In this document: positions 17,279 to 25,645 of the stretch, one piece after another
Layout: the number at the start of each line of letters is the position of its first letter
Position numbering within the stretch: position 1 is the stretch's first letter
NCBI GenBank assembly: GCA_000403275.2
Contig: KE159599.1
Coordinates: 791,548-855,547, forward strand
Reading direction: 5' to 3'
Length of the DNA stretch: 64,000 nt
From: Lachnospiraceae bacterium 28-4
GTDB lineage: Bacteria; Bacillota; Clostridia; Lachnospirales; Lachnospiraceae
Program-made: the position numbers and the translations under genes
Notes under the pieces: model-generated
What the model saw: the letters and a program-made list of their open reading frames with translations, nothing else
Told to the model about the DNA's origin: nothing
The model's database searches: none

Positions 17279-18277
17279 CTATATAAACCGGTTCTCTTTC
17301 AGGCTGTATTTTCCCCTCTTTAAAAACTTATGCTTGATTACCCACCAGCCGGGAACCCATATATATTTGTGCATAGCCGGGGAAGCACTTCCTATCATCC
17401 AGCAATTCCTGTCACAGTTCTTCGTGCATTTCCTTACCTGTTCCGCCTGATCGGAATTCCACAACTCTTCCCAGCTCTGTTCTCTCAGGTTTCCCATCAC
17501 CGCCTTTTTTTCCATACCATTGCAAGGTATCACATCGCAGAAAGGATCAATGAAAAAAGCATTCTTCGACATATCGCACGGAAGCAGCCGTTTATTTCCA
17601 TAAATATAATTAATCAGCCCGTGATTGAAATAAGCGCGGAACCATTTTTTCGGCGAATTGCTTTTCAGAAGCTCGTTGATCAGCTTTTCGAAATTCCGGG
17701 CTACTTTTAATTTATCATCAATTTTATTGTCCGTCTTGCGAAAATAAAAGGAATTATGCAGCGTTGCCGTCGCAAACTCCATTCCAAACTGATTGGAAAT
17801 CTCATAGAGCGGTACCAGATCTTCGCAATTCATATCCTGTACCGTCATGCCGAAGCCTACATCGGGATGTCCCATTTCCACCAATGTTTTTAATGTTTGA
17901 TATCCCCTGTTAAATCCGTCCGGTATTCCCCGTATTTTATCGTTTGTCTCCTGCAATCCCTCGATGCTGATCCGAATGCCTACCTGGGGAAATTCTTTGC
18001 ACAAATTGAGAATCCGCTCCGTGAAATATCCATTCGTTGATATGACAATACGGTCGGATTTCTTATACAATTCCCTGACAATATCCGGAATATCCTGACG
18101 TACAAAAGGCTCCCCGCCGGTAATATTGGTAAATGCCATTTCCGGCAGTTTCTTTATATCGTCCAGCGTAATCTCTTCTTCCGGTCTTGTCGGATCTTTA
18201 AAGCAATCGCACATATTGCAGCGCGCATTGCATCGATAGGTCACAATAACAGTTCCATATAATGTTCTTTTTGCCAT
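17279..18277 (-). CDS. Radical SAM/SPASM-type protein of unknown function
   Basis: 332-aa cytoplasmic protein. The radical SAM cluster motif is CX3CX2C at Cys16, Cys20 and Cys23, followed by the GGEPF motif in NITGGEPFVR that binds SAM. A C-terminal Cys-rich region (Cys234, 247, 252, 284, 288, 292) resembles a SPASM/twitch domain binding one or two extra Fe-S clusters. The last 30 residues are Trp-rich and basic and may touch the membrane. Such proteins mature peptides or modify sugars and lipids; no precursor-peptide gene is visible nearby. It sits between a GT4 gene and the ABC flippase, 27 and 36 nt away. I infer a sugar- or lipid-carrier modification, without firm evidence for the substrate. 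Confidence 0.8.
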   Translation of the reverse strand: MAKRTLYGTVIVTYRCNARCNMCDCFKDPTRPEEEITLDDIKKLPEMAFTNITGGEPFVRQDIPDIVRELYKKSDRIVISTNGYFTERILNLCKEFPQVGIRISIEGLQETNDKIRGIPDGFNRGYQTLKTLVEMGHPDVGFGMTVQDMNCEDLVPLYEISNQFGMEFATATLHNSFYFRKTDNKIDDKLKVARNFEKLINELLKSNSPKKWFRAYFNHGLINYIYGNKRLLPCDMSKNAFFIDPFCDVIPCNGMEKKAVMGNLREQSWEELWNSDQAEQVRKCTKNCDRNCWMIGSASPAMHKYIWVPGWWVIKHKFLKRGKYSLKENRFI

Positions 18278-18304
18278 TTTATTTCCACACTTTCCCTCGT
18301 TATT

Positions 18305-19510
18305 TCAAATGCTTTTATATATCTCCAATACTTTTTCCGCATATTCCACCAATGTATCAAAGACGATTTTCCGGCAATTCTCTGCATATTTTGCACACAG
18401 TTCTTTGTCATTCCACATCTTTAAAATCTTTTCCATCAAATCGTCCTTGTTTCCTCCCTCAAACAGCTCCCCAGTCACTCCATGGCGTACCAGTTCTGCT
18501 GTTCCGCCTAAATCGGATGCTACTACCGGTGTATGGTACATCTGTGCTTCCATTACGGAAAATGGACAATTTTCATACCATTCCGAAGGAAAAACAACAA
18601 AACTTGCTTCCTGGATTAACTTTTTTAATTCCTTACCCGAAAGAAATCCTTTATCTTTTATATTAGGGCATGTCCCTACTTTCTTTTTCAGCGGCCCGCT
18701 GCCCGCAAATATAAAAGGAATATCCGGAAGCTTTCTGCAAACCTCCAGCAACGTTTCAACTCCCTTTTCTTCCGAATATCTTCCAAAATACAGGATATAT
18801 TCTTTTTTTTCAACACCCTGTCTATCCTCTGCTCCGTCGATAAAGTTATGCAGGGTCACCGTTTTGTTCCGCAGCGATGGACGGCAGGACAGCGCCTTAT
18901 TCATAAATTCGCTCGGGCAAATAATTTTATCCACTTTGCGATAAGTTTTCAGCGCGTGATAAAGCGCCCCCTCTATGCTGCCTAACACACTTCTTATCTT
19001 AGAGTTATGAATGCACCTGTATTTTATACAGTTCCCAAATCCCCCCTCTGCACACCTCATACAAAGTTCTCCGCTCTCCGGTATACGGAACATATGATTC
19101 GGGCATACCCATTGATAGTCATGGGCAGTATACACCAATTTTGTTTTTTTCCCCCGTTTTTTATCAAAATTACGTATTTCATATATAATAGAAGGAGTCA
19201 GTTGAAAATTAAAATTGTTTAAATGCACCACATCCGGCACAAAATCTTCCAATATTTTTCTTATTTTTTTCCTTGCCTCTATGGAATATATAATTTTGAA
19301 AGGGTAAAGCAGCCTGTTCCATCTCCCCGTATGGAAATCCAATGTGCTTGTATAACTTCCGACACGGTTACCCACAATCCGTCCTTCATGCTCCATTCCA
19401 AAATACTCCACCCGATGCCCCTGCCTGACCAGTTCTTCTCCCAATTTAAAAATATAAGTTTCCGAACCGCCGTTAGGATAAAGGAATTTGTTTACCATTA
19501 ATATTTTCAC
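18305..19510 (-). CDS. Family 4 glycosyltransferase with Cys-rich insertion
   Basis: 401-aa GT-B enzyme starting MKILMVNKFLYPNGGSETY, a start shared by one recognisable GT4 subgroup. Around residues 145-180 is a Cys-rich insertion: a cysteine in WVCPNH, then CMRC, then further Cys near CIKYRC. This is also characteristic of the subgroup and may bind metal. The donor domain has YFGRYSEEKGVETLLEV and the EX7E motif EWYENCPFSVMEAQ. The start overlaps the stop of the upstream Wzy-like gene by 4 nt (ATGA). Function: one glycosyl transfer in repeat-unit assembly; sugar unknown. Confidence 0.9.
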   Translation of the reverse strand: MKILMVNKFLYPNGGSETYIFKLGEELVRQGHRVEYFGMEHEGRIVGNRVGSYTSTLDFHTGRWNRLLYPFKIIYSIEARKKIRKILEDFVPDVVHLNNFNFQLTPSIIYEIRNFDKKRGKKTKLVYTAHDYQWVCPNHMFRIPESGELCMRCAEGGFGNCIKYRCIHNSKIRSVLGSIEGALYHALKTYRKVDKIICPSEFMNKALSCRPSLRNKTVTLHNFIDGAEDRQGVEKKEYILYFGRYSEEKGVETLLEVCRKLPDIPFIFAGSGPLKKKVGTCPNIKDKGFLSGKELKKLIQEASFVVFPSEWYENCPFSVMEAQMYHTPVVASDLGGTAELVRHGVTGELFEGGNKDDLMEKILKMWNDKELCAKYAENCRKIVFDTLVEYAEKVLEIYKSI

Positions 19511-21057
19511 CGTTTATCTCCTATTTTATTTTGGCTGCCGTATATTGCCAAATATATAGCCGGTATCAAAACCCCCGCCCATAATCCGCAGCTCACAATC
19601 CCTCTTACATATTCCACTGTTACAATATTCCCTTTCAATTCATACATCGGTGTCTGCGCGTCCTTATAACTAATTATCCTGCTGTGGAAATTTTCCGGAA
19701 GATTATTCTCATCCAGATAAACTACCTCATCATACCGGTCGCTTCCCTGGCGCAATATATATATGCTGTCCGGTACATCTGCCATAAAAGCATATGCCGT
19801 TCCGCCACAGATCGCGGCGGCGATTCCTATTCCAGCGATCTGATATTTTCTTTTTTTCATCTGATACCGCACTTCATCTGCCATATTCTCCCATACGGCT
19901 GCTGATATTCCGATCTTTTTTCCACCTAAGTGCAGAATCTGCAAACGGAATCCTTCCTTGCTTTTCTCTTCCAGCACTTCGAATAAGTAATTTCCCATAA
20001 AAATAAGAGATAAATTTTTATAAGCGGTATTAAATAGAAAAGGTTCCGAAATACCTGCAACCAGAAGCCCCAGGATTACCGCCAGCTCCTTCTTCTTATT
20101 TTCTTTTACGTAATGCCTGATCAGCATAAAATAACCGACGCACATTATGGAAAAGATAATAATGCCTCCATGCATCAACAAATAAGTATAAGAACAGTCC
20201 AATGTATAGTTTACGCTTTCTGCGCGCACCTGCGCCTGTCTGTCACCCAGCAGGGACCAATTCCCATGATACATGAAATACCGCGAAAGAGAAAAACGGG
20301 TATTTAACAACTTATCACAGATTTCAAATAATTTCCCCTGCAAAACAAGAGGACCCGCAACAGAAAATACCACGCAGCATGGAAAAACCGCCTGTAGCAT
20401 GATGTCTTCTGCCTTCCGGCGATTTTCCCTGAGATTGAGATATAAATTGCATATGAAATAAACCGCTGTTAAAAGAAACCCTGTATAACTTACCGAATAC
20501 AGGAAAATATACAGATTCCCGATAAAGCCAAGCACTGTGGCTCCCACCAGTTTCTTCCCTTCCAAATGCAGTACATAGAAAAGAAACGCGATGAAAATTA
20601 CATAAGATATATGAAGCACATTGGGATGAGGATAACCAAATGACCACCGGAGGATATGCCCAAGCCCCAATTTATTATGCGCCATTACCGTTCCTGTTCT
20701 GATCCCGGTCAAAGCCAGCAGCATCTGTAAGCCAAAAGCTCCCCCCCATACCAGCAGCCCTATGCGGAACACTCTCTTTACAGGAATATCCTTCATACCA
20801 ACCAGCATCAAAAGGTACAACAAAGGTCCTTTTTCCCCCGATTTTCTCCATATAATTACCCCTAAAGACACCAATGCAAATATACATGCCGCTTCCCGCA
20901 GCGAATAACTGTCCATAGCCATTTTTAACAGCAAGACACCTGTAGATACCGCCAGGCATAAATTGAAAACCGGCATTCCTTCATACAAGCCAATCCCCTT
21001 CGCCAGCAACATAATTGAAAAATAAATATAATAAATAATTTCTTTCCCGGAATACAT
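19507..21057 (-). CDS. Wzy-like polysaccharide polymerase (second copy)
   Basis: 516-aa polytopic protein with about ten helices in the first 350 residues. A cytosolic-looking basic stretch follows, then a helix near 400, a short outward domain of about 70 residues and a last helix near the C-terminus. The N-terminus (IMLLAKGIGLYEGMP, MDSYSLREA, GMKDIPVKRVFRIGLLVWG) parallels the Wzy-like proteins at 6252 and 36406. Start at 21057 has AGGAG with 7-nt spacing. Wzy joins undecaprenyl-diphosphate repeat units outside the cell membrane. The call rests on topology, locus and the paralogy. It ends within the start of the next GT4. Confidence 0.7.
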   Translation of the reverse strand: MYSGKEIIYYIYFSIMLLAKGIGLYEGMPVFNLCLAVSTGVLLLKMAMDSYSLREAACIFALVSLGVIIWRKSGEKGPLLYLLMLVGMKDIPVKRVFRIGLLVWGGAFGLQMLLALTGIRTGTVMAHNKLGLGHILRWSFGYPHPNVLHISYVIFIAFLFYVLHLEGKKLVGATVLGFIGNLYIFLYSVSYTGFLLTAVYFICNLYLNLRENRRKAEDIMLQAVFPCCVVFSVAGPLVLQGKLFEICDKLLNTRFSLSRYFMYHGNWSLLGDRQAQVRAESVNYTLDCSYTYLLMHGGIIIFSIMCVGYFMLIRHYVKENKKKELAVILGLLVAGISEPFLFNTAYKNLSLIFMGNYLFEVLEEKSKEGFRLQILHLGGKKIGISAAVWENMADEVRYQMKKRKYQIAGIGIAAAICGGTAYAFMADVPDSIYILRQGSDRYDEVVYLDENNLPENFHSRIISYKDAQTPMYELKGNIVTVEYVRGIVSCGLWAGVLIPAIYLAIYGSQNKIGDKR

Positions 21058-21075
21058 TCCTCTTCTCCTATCAGC

Positions 21076-22464
21076 CTAGCTCCTGTAAAAAGATAGCAAT
21101 ATAAGTATAAACAGCAGACTGCTTCGAATATACAATATCGCTTTCTTATTTAACTTTTCGCTCCCCCCCCCATTTACCGGTTTGTACTTTGGGGAATTGA
21201 TCAGGAGTATCAGTACAAACACTGCAAAAATTACAGAAGACACTACGGTGTAAACCGGATTGTCATACAGCATCACATTTTCCTTAATTCCCCGTATTCC
21301 ACGCAGCCACTGCCCCGTACGCGGAATCAATTTCCGTACGAAATCAAATACAAACCAATTAGAAAAAAAGCCGCCGTTGGTTAAGTAAAACTTCACCGCA
21401 ATACCCGCATTCATAATGCATTCCAGCAGCAGGTTATAGACAAGCCTGTCGGTATTTACCGCAAATAAAATATATAAGAACGGGAAAAGATACACCACTC
21501 TGTAAAATTTATATTCCGTAAACAGGAAAAACAAAAGAATCGGAATGATGACTGCGTAGATTAAAGTTTTTGGGCTTTTCTCCTTCCACGGATGAATGTA
21601 AAAGTAAAAATACGTGCAAATAACAGCCACCAGAAACAGAGAAATATTCATTCCCAGAAAATTACTCACCGATAATCCCAGAAGAGAATCCATCTGTTTT
21701 GCCGAAGGACCTCTGCGCAAGGATTCCAGATACATAGGCGCACGGAGATAACAGATATGAAACAAAGCCATCACACTTATTCCTGCCGCCGCATCCCTTA
21801 TTATTTTCCATACATTTTTTTCCGTTAAAAGAACTACCGCTGCAAAAGGTATTAATACGTATGGCTTAGCAGCAATGCTGCAAACGGAAAAAAGTAAAAA
21901 CAGTTTCCTGTTACCGTTCAGCAGATGATAAATGGCTATTACAAACAGGCAAATGGATATAATGTCCGTCTGCCCTGCATAATAAACCGCAATCATAGCA
22001 AAAGGAAAAGAAAGCGACAGATAAACGGTCTCCGCGCCCTGGCCTCCCGGCTTTACGATCCTGACTATTTTATAAGTATAATAAAGCGACGCTGCATGGA
22101 CGAACAATAAAAATATTTTCGAATACAGCAGCGTCCATGCATGTCCCACTGCAACTACACCAAAATATCTTTGCAGAATCCATATGGGAAGATTCCAAAC
22201 AGCCCAGGGAATCAAGGCGAGATAATTGGCCCCCATATATTCGCATTCCAGATGATATATATTTTCCGCGCAATATTCGTAATAATTCCATAGATTCCCA
22301 TCAAAAAGGCAATCCCACAAATTCAGAGACCAAACTGTCCATGCCTTTAAATCCATATAGCCATAAGACAAAAACAGCACAAGGCCCGCTGTCAACGAAA
22401 TTAGAAACAATGGAAACAAGTAGCTCTTTCTTCCTTCTGCCAGTTTCTTTATCGCCTTGTCCAT
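21076..22464 (-). CDS. GT-C-type membrane glycosyltransferase candidate
   Basis: 462-aa integral membrane protein with about 11 helices. The ATG at 22464 has GGAGG 8 nt upstream and follows the stop codon of the previous gene by one base. The first outward loop has YGYMDLKAWTVWSLNLWD with an acidic residue and, later, AENIYHLECEYMGANY. FYAGQTDIISICLFV-like and AKPYVLIPFAAV segments recall PIG-M/mannosyltransferase GT-C proteins. These use polyprenyl-phosphate sugars on the outer face. The polyprenyl-phosphate glycosyltransferase and deacetylase genes 1-3 kb upstream could supply such a donor. This coupling is inferred. Confidence 0.65.
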   Translation of the reverse strand: MDKAIKKLAEGRKSYLFPLFLISLTAGLVLFLSYGYMDLKAWTVWSLNLWDCLFDGNLWNYYEYCAENIYHLECEYMGANYLALIPWAVWNLPIWILQRYFGVVAVGHAWTLLYSKIFLLFVHAASLYYTYKIVRIVKPGGQGAETVYLSLSFPFAMIAVYYAGQTDIISICLFVIAIYHLLNGNRKLFLLFSVCSIAAKPYVLIPFAAVVLLTEKNVWKIIRDAAAGISVMALFHICYLRAPMYLESLRRGPSAKQMDSLLGLSVSNFLGMNISLFLVAVICTYFYFYIHPWKEKSPKTLIYAVIIPILLFFLFTEYKFYRVVYLFPFLYILFAVNTDRLVYNLLLECIMNAGIAVKFYLTNGGFFSNWFVFDFVRKLIPRTGQWLRGIRGIKENVMLYDNPVYTVVSSVIFAVFVLILLINSPKYKPVNGGGSEKLNKKAILYIRSSLLFILILLSFYRS

Positions 22465-22465
22465 C

Positions 22466-23608
22466 CTATTTCCCTCCATTGTACAAAACACACGTCCTGT
22501 TCAATACATCTTCCCAATTATATTTTGAACATATAAAATCACTGGCACTCTTTCCATAGTCCGCTGCCTTCTCCTCATTCTTCAGAAGCAGCGCCAGTTT
22601 TTCTTTCAAGTCCATGACGTTCCCCTTTTGGAAAGAACATGCTTTATCTTCCACCACTTCCATATTTTCGGCAATATCGCTGACCAGGCAGCAATTTCCA
22701 TAACTCATAGCTTCCAGCAGACTGATCGCCATTCCTTCTACATCACTGGGAAGCACAAACACATATGCGTTAGAGTAGAGTTCTTCCAACACCTGTCCCT
22801 GCACAAAATCCGTCATAATCACCCGGCCGTCTTTTGCCGCCATTTCTTCTATCTTTTTCATATACTCTACCGAATGGCTGCTCCCACCCGCAATTACAAG
22901 CTTTTTATCCGTATCAATCTGTGAAAACGCATCGATCAGATAATGGATGCCCTTTTCCGGCACCAGTCTGCCTAAAAAAAGAATATATCCGTTTTTCTCC
23001 AGCCCGTATTTTTCACGGATCAGCTTTGCAGGACGCCTGGCTGGCTTGTAAATCCCATTGGGAATAAAATGCGTATTTCTTTTATAAGTATCCATAAAAT
23101 ATTGCTGTACATTTTTCGACAGGACAATTACTTCATCGGCATGTTTTGCCGCCATTTTTTCTCCGAATTTCAAAACATACGATGCAAAATTACCCCATTT
23201 AGCCCGCTTCCAGTCCAATCCGTGTATGGTTGCAACAACTCTGATGCCGAATAATTTGGGAATCCACAGCATGGCGCACGGCCCCTCTGCATGATAATGT
23301 ATTACATGATATCTTCCAAAAACAGCTCTCAGACTGGCTAACAGGGCATACACGATAGCGTTCAGCTTCCCGTTCCTGAAAGTGGGTACTACAATAATGC
23401 GAATTCCTTTATAATATTTACCTTTTTTTCCATCTATATCAAATTCTTTGCCGGAAACATGATAGCCGGATCTGTTATAAGCATCTACTTCATATCCTTT
23501 CGCTGCCAGACGTGTCGATAGTTCATTCACAACTATTTCCACTCCCCCTTCCCTGGAAGGTATTCTTTTCTGGCCGATCATCGCGATCCTCATTCTCTTA
23601 CTTTTCAT
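22466..23608 (-). CDS. Family 4 glycosyltransferase
   Basis: 380-aa GT-B enzyme. Start ATG at 23608 with AAAGG 6 nt before it; an in-frame ATG at 23629 has no comparable site. MIGQKRIPSREGGVEIVV near the N-terminus, the YNRSGYHVSG segment, and the EX7E motif DVEGMAISLLEAMSYG are visible. These N-terminal features are typical of rhamnosyl/glucosyl GT4s of capsule loci, with Asp in place of the first Glu. Its stop overlaps the ribosome-binding region of the downstream GT-C gene. Specific sugar not assignable. Confidence 0.88.
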   Translation of the reverse strand: MKSKRMRIAMIGQKRIPSREGGVEIVVNELSTRLAAKGYEVDAYNRSGYHVSGKEFDIDGKKGKYYKGIRIIVVPTFRNGKLNAIVYALLASLRAVFGRYHVIHYHAEGPCAMLWIPKLFGIRVVATIHGLDWKRAKWGNFASYVLKFGEKMAAKHADEVIVLSKNVQQYFMDTYKRNTHFIPNGIYKPARRPAKLIREKYGLEKNGYILFLGRLVPEKGIHYLIDAFSQIDTDKKLVIAGGSSHSVEYMKKIEEMAAKDGRVIMTDFVQGQVLEELYSNAYVFVLPSDVEGMAISLLEAMSYGNCCLVSDIAENMEVVEDKACSFQKGNVMDLKEKLALLLKNEEKAADYGKSASDFICSKYNWEDVLNRTCVLYNGGK

Positions 23609-23704
23609 TGCCCACCTTTGCTTCTCCATCCATCCAACCGATTTTATTTCTCATATATCATACCATACATGGCACTCCGATAACAGCAGAAAAACAATCC
23701 TGCC

Positions 23705-24592
23705 TTATAATTTCATTACCGTCTGCAATTCCTTTTTCCTTCCTTCGGAGCAGTAAAATGGTTTCGCTCCTTCAGCAATATATTTCCCTTCCATCTCACT
23801 TTTCTGTGTAAATCCCGGATGGAAAAGGATTTCCAGCTTCCTTCCTCTCCTTTCTGCTTCCCGTTTCATGAGCGGAAGCAGCTTCCTCACCCTTTTTTCA
23901 TCCATGCATCCGCTGAAAAGCACTCCCCATAAAAACATCGGCTCCTGTTCCGGCACTGCTCCCGCTACTCTTCTCTCCATCTCCGGCGCAAGCATGTTGA
24001 GCAGCAGGTTTTTCACCCAGTTCTTCGGACAATATGTCTTCCAAAGGGATGCCTCTTTGATAAAAGGCAGCACCGGCTCTTTGGTCACACGAATATATTC
24101 CGCCGAATAACCTTCTTCCTTTATGACTTCCAAAAGGGCATGCCAGACGATCGGCAGCATCTGGGTATGCTGATGTCCATCGAAACGCAGCGGCCGGCTG
24201 CCCCCATAACAGCGGATAAATTCATCTGTCTGCGCCTTTATCTCCCTTTTCAGTTCTTTTTTTACCTGATGATACTTCCACGGGCAGAAACTCCAAAAAA
24301 ACAGTTGTCCCCAACTCGACCGAAGGTATCCTTCTTCGTCCGTCAGATGAGGTGTTTTCCTCTTTCCGGCCATGCTCCGCCCCTCTACAAGATTCAGATG
24401 AACGGAAAGCAACGGCTCCCGTTCCCACTTCCTGCTCTCTTCCTTATACCGTCCGGCATATTTCTCACAGTCTTTCATATTTGTAAGTACGCTGATACTG
24501 TCCAGCCTTTTCCTGCCGATACATTTCAAAATATCTTCTGATGCTCCCGCCGACAATCCATAATCATCCGCATGTATATCTAAATGTCTCAT
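23705..24592 (-). CDS. YdjC/ChbG-family carbohydrate deacetylase (NaxD-like)
   Basis: 295 aa, full length for the family. Metal and active-site signatures are present: HADDYG (His7, Asp9, Asp10), SVHLNLVEG (His65) and FDGHQHTQ (Asp138, His140, His142). YdjC proteins remove the N-acetyl group from amino sugars. In Francisella, NaxD of this superfamily deacetylates undecaprenyl-phosphate-GalNAc made by the DPM-like enzyme FlmF2. Here the start codon overlaps the stop of a FlmF2/GtrB-like gene by 4 nt (ATGA). This supports a lipid-linked HexNAc as substrate; that step is inferred. ChbG-like action on soluble chito-oligosaccharides is the alternative. Confidence 0.88.
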   Translation of the reverse strand: MRHLDIHADDYGLSAGASEDILKCIGRKRLDSISVLTNMKDCEKYAGRYKEESRKWEREPLLSVHLNLVEGRSMAGKRKTPHLTDEEGYLRSSWGQLFFWSFCPWKYHQVKKELKREIKAQTDEFIRCYGGSRPLRFDGHQHTQMLPIVWHALLEVIKEEGYSAEYIRVTKEPVLPFIKEASLWKTYCPKNWVKNLLLNMLAPEMERRVAGAVPEQEPMFLWGVLFSGCMDEKRVRKLLPLMKREAERRGRKLEILFHPGFTQKSEMEGKYIAEGAKPFYCSEGRKKELQTVMKL

Positions 24593-25566
24593 TCCTTATC
24601 TTCCTTATCTTTCCATATCACCGCATCCACAATATATCTTGGCCGCGCCTTCGTTTCCAGATAAATTTTTCCCACATACTCTCCTACGATACCCATAGAA
24701 AAAATAGTCAGTCCGCCGATCAGGCAGGAAACTACGATCATCGTCGTATATCCCGGCACATTTTTTCCTATCATCCAGTCAACCAGACATACGATGATCA
24801 TAAGGGCGCTGAGCATGCTTACCAGAAAACCAAGTGCTGTAATCATTCTTATAGGTCTTATACTCATCGATGTAATGCCGTCCACCGCCAACCCTGCCAT
24901 TTTCTTAAACGTATATTTAGAATGCCCTGCTTCCCTCTTTTTTACATCAAAGTACACCACATCGGACTGAAAGCCGATCGTTGGAATCAATCCGCGGAGA
25001 AACAGGTTCACTTCCTTATACTCCGCCAAAGCATGCAGCGCTACGCTGGAAAGCAGCCGATAATCCGCATGATTGGGAATCACGTTGCACCCCAGCCAGT
25101 TCATCAGCCTGTAAAACCAGGTGGCTGTCATCTTTTTCAAAAAACCGTCCGTATCCCTGCTGTTCCTAATGCCATATACGATCTCGCACCCTTCCTGATA
25201 ACACTCAATAAACGCATCCAATGCCTCAATATCCTGCTGCAAATCCCCATCAATCGTTACCACCATATCCGCATGCTTTACGGCTTCCATCATTCCCGCC
25301 AGGATGGCGCTTTGATGCCCGTAATTCCTCGACAGGCAAATACCGGTAAAAACGGCATCCTCTCGGCACAACTCCGAGATAATTTTCCATGTATGATCTT
25401 TGCTCCCATCGTTCACAAACATGATCTTACTTTTTTCCGAAGCCTTGCCTTCCTTTATCAAACGGGAAATCTTTTCACGCATTACCTCTGCCGTACGCTC
25501 CAGAATCTCCTCTTCGTTGTAGCACGGAACTACCAAATACAGCACATTACCTCTCACGTCTGTCAT
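24589..25566 (-). CDS. Polyprenyl-phosphate glycosyltransferase, GtrB/ArnC/FlmF2-like GT2
   Basis: 325 aa. The GT-A domain has VVPCYNEEE (12-20), VNDGSKDHT (51-59) and TIDGDLQQDIE (104-114, DXD at 106-108). Two hydrophobic helices follow near 240-265 and 275-300, then a short basic tail. This is the layout of enzymes that move a sugar from UDP-sugar to undecaprenyl phosphate, giving a monophosphate-linked donor. It is translationally coupled to the YdjC-type deacetylase. The 79-nt gap upstream holds an 8-bp hairpin. The sugar is probably an N-acetylhexosamine if the deacetylase acts on the product; this is inference. Confidence 0.9.
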   Translation of the reverse strand: MTDVRGNVLYLVVPCYNEEEILERTAEVMREKISRLIKEGKASEKSKIMFVNDGSKDHTWKIISELCREDAVFTGICLSRNYGHQSAILAGMMEAVKHADMVVTIDGDLQQDIEALDAFIECYQEGCEIVYGIRNSRDTDGFLKKMTATWFYRLMNWLGCNVIPNHADYRLLSSVALHALAEYKEVNLFLRGLIPTIGFQSDVVYFDVKKREAGHSKYTFKKMAGLAVDGITSMSIRPIRMITALGFLVSMLSALMIIVCLVDWMIGKNVPGYTTMIVVSCLIGGLTIFSMGIVGEYVGKIYLETKARPRYIVDAVIWKDKEDKE

Positions 25567-25585
25567 ACCTCTGTTCCTCTCTCAT

Positions 25586-25615
25586 GGCGGCTGTACGCCA
25601 TGCACACCAGCCGCC
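25586..25615 (-). promoter_or_regulatory. Intergenic hairpin before the GtrB-like gene
   Basis: GGCGGCTG (25586-25593) pairs perfectly with CAGCCGCC (25608-25615) around a 14-nt loop, 20 nt before the GtrB-like start codon. A second, overlapping pairing ATGGCG/CGCCAT (25584-25601) would compete with it. There is no U-tract on the minus strand, so it does not look like a terminator. It could affect mRNA stability or access to the ribosome-binding site. Confidence 0.4.
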
Positions 25616-25645
25616 CTTTATCTTTCCGGCAATATTTATCTTATT

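Noticed and set aside
23609-23704. Internal promoter in the 96-nt gap before the GT4 at 22466-23608
   Set aside because: A TATGAT is present on the minus strand but no acceptable -35 at 16-18 bp.
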